64,000 nt of DNA from Delphinapterus leucas. Taxonomy: Eukaryota; Chordata; Mammalia; Artiodactyla; Monodontidae. Below are positions 22,086-34,639 of the stretch, one piece after another. The stretch covers positions 69,633,004 to 69,697,003 of the forward strand of contig NW_022098076.1 of NCBI RefSeq assembly GCF_002288925.2, written 5' to 3'. The position numbers and the translations under genes are program-made. The notes under the pieces are model-generated. The model had not been told where the DNA came from. It worked only from the letters and a program-made list of their open reading frames with translations, and did no database searches. How positions within the stretch are numbered: position 1 is the stretch's first letter; the number at the start of each line of letters is the position of its first letter.

Positions 22086-22369
22086 AAGTTCAACAGCAAA
22101 TACATAATATTTGCATCATATCTTTCTTGGTGACAAGACGGTTTTGAAGAAACTAAAATTTCCTGAGTGGAATAATGAAAGGTCACCTAAAATGCAAAAA
22201 ATTTGCAGTTTTATAAGTGGCCTTACAGAAGCTGGGGAATTTGATGTCAGGCATGGGATATTTGAGAAAATATGGAAAGTCATTATCTCTGTAAGATGAG
22301 AAAAGTGATACATTAGGAGATGTGTTTTGTTTTTATTTTTTTGTTGTCTCTATTTCCAAAACAAACTTG
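22086..22369. other. Non-coding stretch, nothing recognised
   Basis: Chance frames on both strands. No repeat recognised. Confidence 0.4.
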
Positions 22370-23505
22370 ATTATCAAAAAGTGGGATGAGTCGAGAGCAT
22401 GAGAAAACAAGTACAGGCTGGGAGAAAATATTTGTAAAACACATTATTGGATAATGAACTGTTATCCAAAATATACAAAGAACCCTTAAAACTCAACAAT
22501 AAGGAAATGAACAACCCAGTATAAAAAGGTGGAAAAGAGATCTGAATGGATGCCTCAACAAAGAAGATATACAGATGACAAATAAGCATATAAAAAAGGT
22601 GCTCAACGTTATATGTCAATAGGGAATTGCAAACTAAAACAACACGATGCCAATACATGTCTATTAGAATTGCTAACATTTAAAATACTGACAATACCAA
22701 ATACTGAGGAGGATGTGGAGCAACAGGAACCCTCATTCATTGCTGGTGGGAATGCAAAGTGATACATACAGCCATTCTGGAAGACAGTTTGGCAGTTCCT
22801 TACAAAGCTAAACATAGTCTTATCATATGATCTAGTAATTGTGCTAGATTTGAGGAATTGAAAACTTATGGTCACACCAAAACCTGCATATGGATGTTTA
22901 TAGCAGATGTTTTTCATAATTGCCCAAACTTGGAAGCAACCAAGATGTTCTTCAGTAGATGAATGGATAAATAAACTGATACTTCCAGACAATGAAACAT
23001 TACAAAGAAATAAGCTATCAAGCCATGAAAAAACATGGAGGGACCTTAAATGGATATTGCTAAGTGAAAGAGGCCAATCTGGAGATGTTACATACTATAT
23101 GATTCTGAAAAAGGCAAAAATATGGAGATAGTAAAAAGATTGGTGGTTGCCAGAGGTTAGTAGGGAGGGAGGGATGAATGTGCAAAGTACACAGGATTTT
23201 TAGGGCAGGGAAGTTGCTCTGTATGATACTACGATGGTGAATACATGTCATGATGCATTTCTCAAAACTCATTTCGCAAAACTCATAGAATGTACAACAC
23301 CAAGAGTGAATCCTAATGTAAATTGCAGGCTTTGGGTGATAATGATGTGACAGTGGAGGTTCATTGATTGGAACAAATGTACCATTCCAGAGTGAAATGT
23401 TGGTAGTGGAGGAAGCTGTGCATGTGTGGGGATATGGGATATATGGGAACTCTCTGTACCTTCCTTTTAATTTTGCTGTGGACCTAAAAATACTCTAAAA
23501 ACAAG
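22370..23505 (+). mobile_element. Ancient L1M 3' end, about 1.1 kb
   Basis: Plus-strand L1 ORF2 tail and 3' UTR. Landmarks are 'acaaagaacccttaaaactc', 'ggaggatgtggagcaacagg', 'cattcattgctggtgggaat', 'acttggaagcaaccaagatg', 'tcagtagatgaatggataaa' and 'ctaagtgaaagaggccaatc'. It ends with 'cctaaaaatactctaaaaa' and a T/A-rich tail. The 74-codon frame at 22907-23131 still spells a piece of the ORF2 C-terminus (the IAQTWKQPRCSSVDEW region), which supports the orientation. It is a 5'-truncated, dead copy. Confidence 0.85.
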
Positions 23506-26500
23506 CTTTGTCTTATCTTAATAACTTTTTATTTCAAAAAAGTGGTCTGAGGAATATCATATCTATTTGAAGGAAAGGGTGCTAACAGTTACACTCAGTA
23601 ACACAGTATGTGGCCAGGAGGGACTGAATCAGTGATAACATGTTTTAAAATCTGTTTGAAGTCTTAAGGAAATATGGTGAATATTAAGACTCCTGGATTC
23701 CACACTTTATTAGATTAAATGAATGTCATGGCACAAGTCTGACTGTATAGTGTAACAGTATATGGAGGCTCATTTCTTTTATTACCATACAAACCATTGC
23801 TGCCTGCTATGCCTGAATCCTAGACTATCCAGGGAAGAATGATTCATCACAGTCCAGTTATTTGAATAGAATGGCACAGAGAATGTCCTCAATATATAGG
23901 ATTTCTAGCAGAGAAGGCAGTCCCTGCTATAATTCAAAGAAAATGAAACATTTCATGGCTCAAATCCTTTATTTCCTGCATTGTATGCTAAAATCACAGG
24001 TGGGATTTCCTAAGTATAAATCCATTACCTTGATTGAAACTTAAATGAGGATTAAGAAAATTTTAATTGTTTTGCCTCTTATTTTCTATATTTTTTTTCA
24101 ATTTGAAGTTTTCTGATAATATTTGAATCAGATATGTTGCTGAGTTTTGAGTATTTTAGTGCCTTAATTTCTCCAATCTTTTTATAACAGAGTATTACCA
24201 TTAGCTAATGTCAAAGTTTTCTGGTTTTCCATTGTCTATTTTCTTTCTCAAGCCACAATCTGAAAAGTTCTTAGCAAAGACCATTTTCCCTCAGATTTTC
24301 TAGACTGTCCTCATGTTGAATCCCTGATCTCTAAACTTAATTTAATATTAACCAGTGTGTCACCAGTTCTTACCTCAATGCCTATTTTTGATGGAAAGTC
24401 CTTCTTAAACTCTGTTATTTCTGGGTGTCCTTAGGCATATCTCTTTTGGGTTCATGAAGAGTATTTCCATTATCATAGGACCCATCACGTTCCTCCATGC
24501 TAGTTGCAATTCCTGACCACAGCTAACAAAGTCACCTGTGGTCCACTGGTTACTACTACTACTAGATGCTGCTAGTATTCTCTAAGAAGTCACTGACATT
24601 TTTGGTGAGAGTATTACCTCCTGACATATCCTCTATGCACCAAAGCCATGTAGTTAATCAACACATTTTTATCTGGGCAGCAAAGCAAAGTATCCAGGGT
24701 GAAGAGAGATCTCTGCTTGTAGCCCTGCAGAGCTCAAATGGGGATCCTTGGACCTGAGCCAACATATTAGCTCCCAGTCAAAATTTTATCTTCCTTATTG
24801 TCTTCTACTCCCATCATTAACCTGTTCCTGATGTAAATGCCACTGCTGGATTCCAGTAGAGGACAAAGCCTAGCTACTACCTGTATTCCCACTGTACCTG
24901 TCACTCTCTTGGTCTGGTTATATTTTATATGAAAAGATTTCTTTTCTGAACATATTTTATACCTAAAGATTTCCTTTCTTCAATAAAATAGATTTTTTAC
25001 TTTAAATGACTCACCAAGCATGTGTAAGCTGAAGACTGACACTGGAGGAGGAATGTTTTAGGGGGAGGGAGAAAAACTACAGTCCTATGGGTACTGTCTT
25101 TGGGTAGTCCTTAAAAGAAAACGTACTCTGGAATGGTAACATAAGAATACACAACTTTTGAATTGTATTCAATTCTGCTTTTGAATTGTGTTCAGATTCT
25201 AGCTGTTCTAATTCTTGCCATCTGTATTTCAACCACATATCTGACATGAAACAGCAGAACATAAAATGGGTCCAGAACCCTGTAGACATTGCTAAAATAA
25301 GATGTTATGGAAAAACCAGAATGAACATTTTGCCCAACCCATAAGTAGTTAAGAGCATGAATAAATACGTCACCCTTTAATCTGCTACCCTATGATTAAT
25401 TCATGGCCATAGTCAACATCATGGATATGACTAAATAGTTTCTAGTTAAGATCACTAGTTCAGCATATATTAATGTAGAACTTCCTATGTGCCAGCTAAT
25501 GGACAGCATGCAGCAATTCAAAAGGTCACTGTCTATCATGAAAGTTTACTTCCTTTGTTTTATCATCTTAATAATTTTCCTTGTCAGTAAAAATGAAAGC
25601 ATATATATTTTTTGAAATTTAAGTTCTTGAAAATGATTTCATCACATACCTCACAGTTTTGAATGGAACACTGAGCTGACACACCAAATTCGATAGTTTT
25701 AAGCACAAATCTGACTGCCTTTTAGGAATAGGCTTAGTAACTCCAGATGCCATTTCTTTTGACTATATGCTTGTTAAGAGCTTTTATTATAAACTCAGTA
25801 GATTTCAAGCTAAAGTTCATAAATCCTTTGGGTCTGAATTCTAACCTAAATGTAAAATAAATAAACAAGCCTTCAGTGCCTGTCTCCAAAGCTTAGGACT
25901 GGTTGGTTAGTCTAGTTATTTTTTCTAATGTTCCACAGACTTGGTAAGCTAGATTTTAATGTCTTATTGTCCTTGTTTATATTCTGTCATTGAATTCTTC
26001 CAATATACATTTAAGTACATATACTTACACATAATATGTGTATGTCCGTTGAGTTTTGTCTCTGTGGAGCAGTAGAGAATAAGCCAGTTAAGCAGCCCCT
26101 AACCAGAGCAAGTCGGCTAACAGATGGAGTACACAGTATGAAATTAGAGAATAACTGGCAAGATTTTTTTTATAATGATCCATCTGGAATCCAAGGGTCA
26201 ATATCATCAATTTTGACACACACAGGATCACAGCCTCACTTTACATTTAATTTCTAAGGTTACTTTCTTTAAAAAAAAAGTCCTCATTATACAAAAAAAA
26301 ATTAGAAAATGAACAGTGAGAATAAGTTACAAACTACCACAGAGTACATGCTGCATTACAGAATAATGAATTGCTGTGGTTAATCACATTAACAGAGTTC
26401 TAAATATTCTATGACATGTATATAGAACTGCAAAATGGATGTATTAGGGTAGGTTAGACTGATGGTGGTCAATCAGGACAAAGTGACTAACAAAGAAATT

Positions 26501-26575
26501 TGTCTTTTAGAAGCGGTACCTGATGAGTGTTTTTAGATTGGTGAGTGGCTCTGCTCCATCCGGACATTTAGGGAC
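23506..26575. other. Long non-coding stretch, mostly unrecognised
   Basis: About 3 kb with no gene. Around 25455-25540 the text 'gaacttcctatgtgccagct' is L2-like. Parts of 23560-23950 and 24480-24780 have the even composition of old LTR sequence but give no diagnostic end motifs. Confidence 0.4.
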
Positions 26576-26584
26576 TGAGGCAGG

Positions 26585-27115
26585 TAGTTGCCATGGTGGG
26601 CCAAATAATGTCCACCTCCAAAGATGTCCACATTCTAATCCCTGAAACCTGTGAATATGTTGCCTTAATGGCACAAAGAATTTCACAGATGTGACTGAAA
26701 GGGGATTATTCTGATTTATCCAGGTGAACCTAGTATAATATCCAGGGTCTTTATAAAAGGGAGATGGGAAGGTCCAAGTCAGAAAAGGCAACGTGACGAC
26801 AAAAGCAGAATCTGAAAGTAGTGAAAAATGGAGGCAGAGGTCAAAGATTGAAAGAGACGTTTGAAGATGATATGCTGCTGACTTCAAAAACAGAGCAAGG
26901 GACCATGAACCAGGGAAAGCTGGTTGCCTCTGGAACCTGGGAAAGGCAAGGAAATGGATACTCCCCAAGGGCATCTAGAAGGAACCAGCCCTGTGGACGC
27001 CTTGGTTTAGTTAAATGAGGCTGATTTTAGTCTTCTGATCTGAAGAATTGTAAAATGAGAAATCTGTGCTGTTTAAAGCCTCTAAATTGTGGTAAGCCGT
27101 TACAGCAGTGTATGT
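26585..27115 (+). mobile_element. MaLR/MLT1-like LTR (or related mammalian-wide repeat)
   Basis: Continuous resemblance to a common old repeat: 'ggccaaataatgtccacctc', 'attctaatccctgaaacctg', 'ttcacagatgtgactgaaag', 'ggtctttataaaagggagat', 'aaggaaccagccctgtggac', 'gatctgaagaattgtaaaat' and 'ttgtggtaagccgttacagc'. The last two parallel the 'cagaactgtaagataataaatt...gtggtaatttgttacagcag' end of MLT1-like LTRs. The class is from memory. No coding sequence is present. Confidence 0.6.
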
Positions 27116-27477
27116 ATAAGTTCATTCAGAACTTGCACGCTTGCTCTGGTTGTTGCCATTCCAGGTAGTGGAAAGAAGTGACAATGGAACAGGAACCCTG
27201 CTCTTTTAAGGTATCTTCCTGGAAATGCCTTCTATCACTTCCACTCATACGGAATGAAGAGAATGTAATTGAATGGAAACTGGAAACTGGAAATTGAGAG
27301 TATATGGTAGCCATGTGAGCAAATAATTCCATTACTGTGGAAGAAGAGCTGGACAGATTTTGGGAAACAGCTAGGAGTCTTCCCTAACGGGGGCGATAGT
27401 GCCTAGTATTTGTTTCATCTATTTTGCAGCCTAAGTAAAGCAGATAAAGTAGGTAGGGAAGAAATCATTTGAAATAA

Positions 27478-27715
27478 TAACAGCTAGTGTTTACTGTGGC
27501 TTTCCTATGTGCTAGTCTCTGTGAGTTACAGTTGTTAAGGCACTTACTGCTCCCATTGTGAGGCAGGTACTTCTGTTACTCCACTTTACAGTTGAAGAAA
27601 GAGGATTACAGAAGAGAGCAACTTGCCATTTACATAGCTAGTAAATGGTAATGCTGGAATTTAGCCCCAGGTGTGACTCTGGAACCTGTGTCCTTATTCT
27701 TTCTCTATGCTGTCT
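27478..27715 (-). mobile_element. MIR, nearly full length
   Basis: About 240 bp antisense MIR: 'agctagtgtttactgtggct', 'cctatgtgctagtctctgtg', 'aagagagcaacttgccattt' and 'acatagctagtaaatggtaa', then 'ctggaacctgtgtccttatt'. The order and spacing fit the tRNA-head plus core structure. Confidence 0.8.
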
Positions 27716-28095
27716 TTTCATTATATATTTATATATTAGAGGGGAAAATTCTCTATACTGAATATGGGCCAGTGGGCAAATGATTAATTACCTCTTTGAT
27801 TATATGAAGAAATAATTTGCAAAAGCACACTTATTTCTTTTATAAAAATATAATAAATCTTCCATCTATAAATTTCACTTTTCTAAGGTGAATTAAATTT
27901 AAGTAAAATTTAAATTTTATTACTTTGTACTATTGATCAACACTCTGAATTCATTGTATGATTTTTTCTATTATTTTGTGCAATAATTTTTAATTCTACA
28001 TAAATTTTGGAACTTTGAGATGTTAAATATTTTAGCTATCAAAATATTTATTTCCAGTCTTGTAAAATGCAGACTTACTATATTTCTGCAATTGT
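27716..28095. other. AT-rich non-coding stretch
   Basis: No gene or named repeat. Confidence 0.45.
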
Positions 28096-28330
28096 CATTC
28101 ACTTATTTATTCATTCAAAAGTATTTTTTAGGCACCTACTATGCACCGTTACTAAGACTAGTTTGGTAAGCAAGATCAATTTTGTGTCTGCTTTTACAGA
28201 ATTTAAAATCTAGTGTGAAGGTCATTTATACAAACATTAACCAGTAAGTGTGATAATGACTACAGTAAGGGAAATTCAGGAAGTACTGAAGCACATAGCA
28301 ATAGATCTGTTCTTATCCAGGAGTGTTTAG
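28096..28330 (+). mobile_element. L2-like fragment
   Basis: 'attcattcaaaagtattttt' followed by 'aggcacctactatgcaccgt', then 'gaatttaaaatctagtgtga', as in L2-derived 'ggagcttacattctagtg' repeats. Confidence 0.6.
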
Positions 28331-28584
28331 GCATTTACTCAAAGCATATATTTTAAGGAGGGATTTTGTAAATAGCTTGCAATTCTCCCTTGAAGCAACA
28401 ATTTTCACTCTCTACTCACAATATTTTTTAATATAGAAGAAATTATGGTCAGGTTAATATGATCCAGTTTCTCCCAGATTACCAAGAAACTCTCCATGCC
28501 CTCAGTAATCTTCAAGTTACCATCCCATTTCTCTGCCTACTCTTTACAGCACAACTCTAAATGAATTTTCTATTTTAAGAAAAT

Positions 28585-28770
28585 AATTTTCCCAAATTAA
28601 TTAATTTATATAAATATAATATATAAATTTATATAAATATATAAAACATACAATATATTATATAAAACAGAATTTATTACATAGATATATAATATATAAA
28701 ACATTTAAATATATTTCATATAGAACATTATATTTACATATATAAACTATATATATACATATATACACAT
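28585..28770. repeat. AT-rich TATA/AATA low-complexity block
   Basis: Nearly pure A/T with repeated tataaat/atataaa words, capable of many weak hairpins. Confidence 0.85.
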
Positions 28771-28849
28771 TTATGTATGAATACAAGCTTCTGAATGATG
28801 AATGTTCCCTTGACCCTTTCCTGTGTGCAGGTTTTTTAGTAAATGGAAA

Positions 28850-29290
28850 AAATCCTAAATTTTGGGCTTTACTTCTCAATACTTTAAGCAAAGACTCCAG
28901 TCTCTCCTGTCCTCTTCTCTCCTCAGCACATTCTAATCATGCTTTTGCCAACACCACACCACTGAAACCGCACTTTTCACAGTCATCTGTATGACCTCCA
29001 GGTTTATTCAGTTGTCAACTTTCAGTCTTCGTCCCACTTGACTTAGCTGCAGCATTTCACATGGATGAGTACATTCTTCTCCTTGAAACACTCTCTTGTA
29101 CGTGACCTATAAAACACCACACTCCCCTAGATTTTTCTCCTAACTCTGTCTACTCTGGTAGTTTCATTTGCTCATTTCTCCTCATGTCTCTTACCTCTCT
29201 ATGTTGGAGCTCTTGGAGCTCAGACCTCAGATCCTTTCTTTGCCTATTTATAGGCACTCTTTAGTGATTGCATTTATCTTAATGGATTTA
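28850..29290 (+). mobile_element. L2/CR1-clade LINE reverse-transcriptase fragment
   Basis: The DNA follows the mammalian L2-clade ORF2 around the fingers and palm: 'ccactgaaaccgcacttttc', 'cagtcttcgtcccacttgac', 'gcagcatttcacatggatga' and 'tctatgttggagctcttgga', then 'gacctatactctgatatttc'. In intact relatives these encode GVPQGSVLGPLL and a YADD active-site box. Here frameshifts and stops break it. It is a rare internal piece, whereas most L2 in the window is 3' end. Confidence 0.6.
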
Positions 29291-29319
29291 GATATGACCT
29301 ATACTCTGATATTTCCCAA

Positions 29320-29880
29320 GCATATGTTTTTATTATTGTTGTCTATTTCTCCCTTTACATCTGTTGGTATTTGCTTAATGTATTTAGGTGCTGTGATGCT
29401 GGGTGCATATGCATTTACAATTTTTATGTCATCTTGATGAATTGGCCCCTTTATCATTATATAATGACTTTGTTTCTTGTTTCAGTTTCTGATTTAAAGT
29501 TTATTTTGTGTGATATAAGCATAGCACCCCTACTCTCTTTTGGTTTCCATGTGTGTGAAATATCTTCTTCCATCTGTTCACTTTGAGCCTATGTGTGTCC
29601 TTAAAGCTGAAGTGAATCGCTAGTAGGCAGAAAATAGTTGGGTCTTGTTTTTTTATCCATTCAGCCACTCTATGCCTTTTGATTACGTAATTTAATTCAT
29701 TTGCATTTAAATTAATTAGGTAAGGACTTACTAATGCCATCTTATTGTTTTCTGGCTCTTTTGTAATTTCCTTGTTTCTTTCTTCCTCTTTTGATGTTTT
29801 TCTTTGTGACGATTTTCCATAGTGGTATGCTGTGATTTCCTTCTCTTTGTCTTTTGTGTATGTACTAGATCCTCTACTGA
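29320..29880 (-). mobile_element. Ancient L1 fragment, endonuclease region
   Basis: The antisense frame at about 29501-29710 still spells an L1 ORF2 endonuclease N-terminus (RHRVAEWIKKQDPTIFCL, then FKDTHRLKVNRWKKIFHTHG). The plus strand between 29340 and 29500 reads as the antisense of the following endonuclease segment ('tgttggtatttgcttaatgt', 'catttacaatttttatgtca'). The catalytic Glu in the ETH box is lost (AIH). Upstream of 29720 lies the ORF1-ORF2 linker region. Confidence 0.8.
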
Positions 29881-30853
29881 GAGCTTTCTTCTTGAAAGTA
29901 GCACCACTGTTAATGTTACCAAAAATGATTTGGTTTCTTAAACCAGGAAGTGCCAGTACAAGGAAGGAATCCTTTGTAAACACAACACTAACATTAAAAT
30001 GGATTGGAAAGCACCATTGCAAACACATAAACTGGCCTATAATTGTCAGCTTTCATTAATTGGAAGGAAAATAAATTCAATAGTCTATGTACAGAAAGAG
30101 TGGGACTCTCTGAGGTGTTTGTACACCAATCAATGAGGAATAAGAAACAGGAAAAACTTGGAAACTTCATTTGTGATCATAAAAACATGGGAAGACAACA
30201 TGAGTCTTATTTGCCAAACTGAAGTACTTCAGTGATGCCACAGTCCTTTATTAGTCAGGGGTGGAGGCTCAGGTAGTTTCATGCCTTCAGATTGCATAAG
30301 AATTCATGAGGGTAGTATGATTACTAACAAGCGAGCTCATTGTATGTGAGCTCATTCACATACAGTGCATCCTACTGATAATATCTCTAAGCCCTTGTGG
30401 TTCTACACAATCCAGCAACTCTGTTTCTGTCCTGGCCTGGGTATCTTTGCAGAAATCCAGAGCCCTGAGACTAGAGCCTAGCTTACCTGGATTCTGCACA
30501 TAGCCATCTCCTTCTTTGGTCCTGATACTTCCTTAGTGCTGTCCCTGATGGGCTAAGAAAATACTTTCTCTCTATCTAATTCTGTTCTTTCTCAGACTTG
30601 GGAATCTTCCTCAGTTCTCTCATATTATCTCTTCCTTTCCTTCTTCTTTCTACTTTCTGCTCTTCCCACCTACCCCTGATGGCACAAACCAAGCATAATC
30701 TCTTCAATGAGCTACTGCACACAAACTTCTCCAAGAAAGGCCCAGCTGTCTTACTGGAGAAAGAAAGCAGAAGGGATTACAGCAAAAATGCCTGACAAAT
30801 CAATATCTCCATAAATTATACTTCTATGACTGTGTAATCAAAACAGTACGCGA
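29881..30853. other. Non-coding stretch, nothing recognised
   Basis: No gene. The segment 30220-30560 has higher GC and complex text, but no frame or motif that I can assign. Confidence 0.4.
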
Positions 30854-31065
30854 GGGCTTCCCTGGTGACGCAGTGGCTGAGAGTCTGCCTGCTGATGCAG
30901 GGCACATGGGTTCGTGCCCCGGTCCGGGAAGATCCCACATGCCGCGGAGTGGCTGGGCCCCGTGAGCCATGGCCGCTAAGCCTGCGCATCCGGAGCCTGT
31001 GCTCCGCAACGGGAGAGGCCACAACAGTGAGAGGCCCGTGTACCGCAAAAAAAAAAAAAAAAAAA
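30854..31065 (+). mobile_element. CHR-type cetacean SINE, sense
   Basis: Begins 'gggcttccctggtgacgcag' (A-box region) with B box 'ggttcgtgccccggtcc', body 'gatcccacatgccgcggagt', and ends 'gtgtaccgc' followed by A19. An A/T-rich stretch follows to about 31090. A clean duplication is not obvious (perhaps 'taatcaaaacagt' with 'taattaaaaagcagt'). Confidence 0.93.
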
Positions 31066-31090
31066 TTAAAAAAAATAAAATAATTAAAAA

Positions 31091-31602
31091 GCAGTTTGGG
31101 AAAGCTTACTGTCTCTGTTTCCTGAAATCATTCTCTGCAATTCTTCTTCATTTCCTTGGAAACAAAAACTGCTGAAATTTAAAAACTCTACTGGTAAATT
31201 ATCAATAAAATGAGGAAATTATTTTCTAGTTATTTTCATCAAAGATGGAGCTCATACACACCTGTTGACTGATTCTCAATATGTAGCATTGTGATAATTT
31301 GTTTCTAGTGCTTTTCCAAAACATATTCAGAGGCAGAAATACCCTTTAGGTAGAATAAAAAGGTCCTATACTATTAATGGTTTCTTTCCTGACTGAAATA
31401 TTACTGGCTATATTATAAACACCTAGGTAGATTGTCCTACCTAAAATGATGAATCTCTAAAGTATTTTGTTTTTACGTTATTTTGTTGTAAATATGCCTT
31501 TAATGGAAGAAGACAGCAAAGACTAGTAGAGAATCAGCAACAGAAGAATTCAAAGGTTTTCTTTGGTAGGATGATAAGTGATTATTTTGATTATTATTAT
31601 TA
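31091..31602. other. Non-coding stretch, nothing recognised
   Basis: AT-rich sequence between two SINEs of opposite orientation. Confidence 0.45.
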
Positions 31603-31802
31603 TTTTTTTTGTGGTACGCGGGCCTCTCACTGTTGTGGCCTCTCCCGTTGCGGAACACAGGCTCCGGACGCGCAGGCTCAGCGGCCATGGCTCACGGGCC
31701 TAGCCGCTCCGCAGCATGTGGGATCTTCCCGGACCAGGGCACGAACCCGCGTCCCCTGCATTGGCAGGCGGACTCTCAACCACTGTGCCACCAGGGAAGC
31801 CC
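31603..31802 (-). mobile_element. CHR-type cetacean SINE, antisense
   Basis: T8 then 'gtggtacgcgggcctctcac' through to 'gtgccaccagggaagccc'. The B-box complement 'gggcacgaacccgcg' is retained. It lies about 540 bp from the sense copy at 30854, so the two form an inverted SINE pair. Confidence 0.93.
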
Positions 31803-31996
31803 AATGAAGGAATTTTACCTGTATAAGATCTTGCAGCTACATACCCAGAGGGGCCATGTGACACTATAGTATTCTATTTCATTTCTTATGTTGCACATAT
31901 GTATATATGGAGTTGGGGATGTCCTGGAGTACTAGTCTTATTTAATTTCTGCATCTCTCTCTGACCTCCTACTCCACCAGTCTCAATGCATGAGTG

Positions 31997-32028
31997 CACA
32001 CAGACACACACACACACACACACACACA
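31997..32028. repeat. (CA)n microsatellite
   Basis: CA repeat of about 14 units with one cagaca interruption at the start. Confidence 0.9.
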
Positions 32029-32109
32029 TTTACTCACTTACACACATATGACCTTCAGATAGGTTATCTTAGTTTAAGTGTTTGGTTTTGTTTTGTTTTT
32101 ATTTATAAC

Positions 32110-32370
32110 TAGGAAGTGCATACTAAACACTTATCTATTTGATCTCTCTAATACCTAATGCTATATTCATATAAAAGTTCTGGTAACAATAAAAGAGCAT
32201 TATTTACATTTTACAGATTCACATAAAGACACTAAATTTCATGTTCAGGGTCAATCATTTTTCATATAGACTACGGCAGTTATCTCTTAACTCTTCTCAT
32301 TACTTCATTTTAGAGGTAGCTTAAGACCCAGATTTCTAACTTTCAAGACCCATTCTCTTTACAACATGCT
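32110..32370 (-). mobile_element. MIR fragment
   Basis: 'tttacattttacagattcac', 'ttcatgttcagggtcaatca' and 'gacccagatttctaactttc' follow the antisense MIR core order ('attttacagatgaggaaac ... caaggtcacacagct'). Confidence 0.5.
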
Positions 32371-34180
32371 GGGGAGCACATGACGTCAACACAACTTATC
32401 ACTGTTGGTGTTGACCTTGATTATTTCATGTTTGATAGGATTTTCCATTGCAAAGTTATAATTTTTCCTTTTCAGTATTCTGTTTGTTAGAAGGGAATCA
32501 CTAAGTGTAGCTCACACTCAAGGGGAAAGGAATTAATCTTCACCATCCAGAAGGAAAGATAGAAAGGAATTTGTGGTGATATGTTAAAATGACCACACTA
32601 ATTAATGTATTTTGGGAAAGACATTTTGAAACAATGCAAATTATCCTAAAGTTTTGCTTACTAATTTTTAGTATTCATTGGTGTATCTTGCTTGCAGAAA
32701 TTATTACTGTATGGTCTCAGTCTAAGGGTGATTTTCTAATTCCTTCATTTCTTCTACAGTTATTAATTGTAGTTCTTCTGAAAGGAAGACTTATCCCTTT
32801 ACTTTCTATTTATTTATTCAATCATTTATTTTTGCCAATAGACTCATGAATATTTATTGTATCTTTTCAGTTATAATCCAATGATACGGTTATTTATCAA
32901 AGTGTTCAAATTACTCCAGATTTAGCCATTGGTAACTATTAAAGTTGACTCCTTTGATCTTTCAACATACCTCCACTCCCCCCTGCTCTGCCCCTTTTTG
33001 AGAACTTCCCTGTCACCTGGCACAACAAGATGCTCTAGGCTCAACTTGTACTACTCCTGGCTCCAGCACTAGAATCAGCTATTTTTCCAAAGAGCACCAG
33101 TTCTTTTTATCATAGAATGGATATATTTTGTGATTTTTATTTTTAGAGATGGTTTTTTTATTTTTTCTTAGAGAAATATTTGATTTTTATATAACCAAAT
33201 TCACTTAGTTTCAGCCTTTGGCTTAATACTTAGACCTTCCTCAACTCACTGTATATAGTTACCAATGTATCTTTGAGTAACAATATTAATAATTTTACAG
33301 AACTCTAATGTTAGTTAATAAGAAGTCTAAGGTAATCCTTATTCTCCTGTTTCATTGCTAGGGAAAATGACAAGTCATGATGTTTTTGACTTACCAGCAA
33401 ATTAGCACAACTGTGTTAGTCAAGCATACCTTCAAACCTTGTGTTTAATTATAACATCTCTGCAAAGAAAGTTTAAGGATGGAATGGTGATAGGTATGTA
33501 TTTCTTCCAAATTGTACTATATTTAAGATTTTTGAAATTTGGCATAGGTCCCCAATGAGTTTGGTCATAGCCTATTTTTAATAGTAATGGAGAAGATCGG
33601 ATCTCTTGAGCCAAAGTGAAGTCTTAGTAGCAAATTACCTCTTCCTGGTGCTGATGAAGTTCTTTTAACCTTCTACTTTTGCCATATAGTTGTTTGTGAG
33701 AAAGTCATGGAATTACATTAAAGAATTAGTGAATGTAGTGTGAAAGGGCTTTGCATTTACAAAATATTTGCTTGGAGTCAAGAGTGGTCCAGGGCAACGG
33801 AGTGTATGCTGGGAGTGTGGGGCAGGTAACATACCATAGGAGAGGAGGTGACTCCATTAGCCAATAAAGTTCTCTAAGATTTTTCTAATCAAATGGTCTC
33901 TATTTATAACTTATGTAATTAAGCACACACAAAATAAATAGTGCAAGTACTAAAGAAATATGCTATACCTTCTAAGACCGGCAATCCCTTTAGCATTGTG
34001 ATACTAAGAATTATCAAGGTAATTATACATTTAAAAACATTTTCTAAAAAATATAAAGAAAGATAAATAAACTAACATTTCTTTCCTGACTTCTGGCACT
34101 ATCTTCTCAGATACTCTAAATTATAGCCAGAAGAATCGTTATCATTTAAGAGATCTTATGTAATATTATCAGTTAAGTTT
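32371..34180. other. Non-coding stretch, nothing recognised
   Basis: About 1.8 kb of AT-rich sequence with chance frames only. Confidence 0.4.
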
Positions 34181-34531
34181 CTTCTTAAAATTTATATATA
34201 TTTATGTATAATTATATAAAAATATTATATATGAATAATAATATAATATATTAGATTAAACTTATTTAATATATAATTATAATCATAAATAAAATATGAT
34301 ATTATATATCAATTAAGCTTAAAATACTTATATAAATTATGTGTACACTATACATAAATATATGTATATACATATATATGCACCCATATATATGTAACAG
34401 GTAACATCTGTAAGTATGTATTATATTATGTATATGTATATTATTATATACATATATACATATGTTACATATAGGTAACATATGTATATATTTATATTAT
34501 ATATATATATGGAGAGAGAGAGAGAGAGAGA
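34181..34531. repeat. AT-rich block ending in (TA)n and (GA)n
   Basis: About 320 bp made almost entirely of A and T with tata/atat words, including repeated 'acatatgta', ending in a short (AT)n and then a (GA)n tract at about 34511-34531. Locally self-complementary. Confidence 0.85.
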
Positions 34532-34639
34532 AACTCATTGTACTAATTTTTCTCTTCATCTGACTCAACAGTATGGAGTCTTAGAGACATTTCCCTGTTA
34601 ATATCTATAGCATAGTTCTTATTTTTTTAAGATGTCACA

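Noticed and set aside
26507..26974. 155-codon minus-strand frame as a gene
   Set aside because: It lies largely within an MLT1-like repeat read in antisense.
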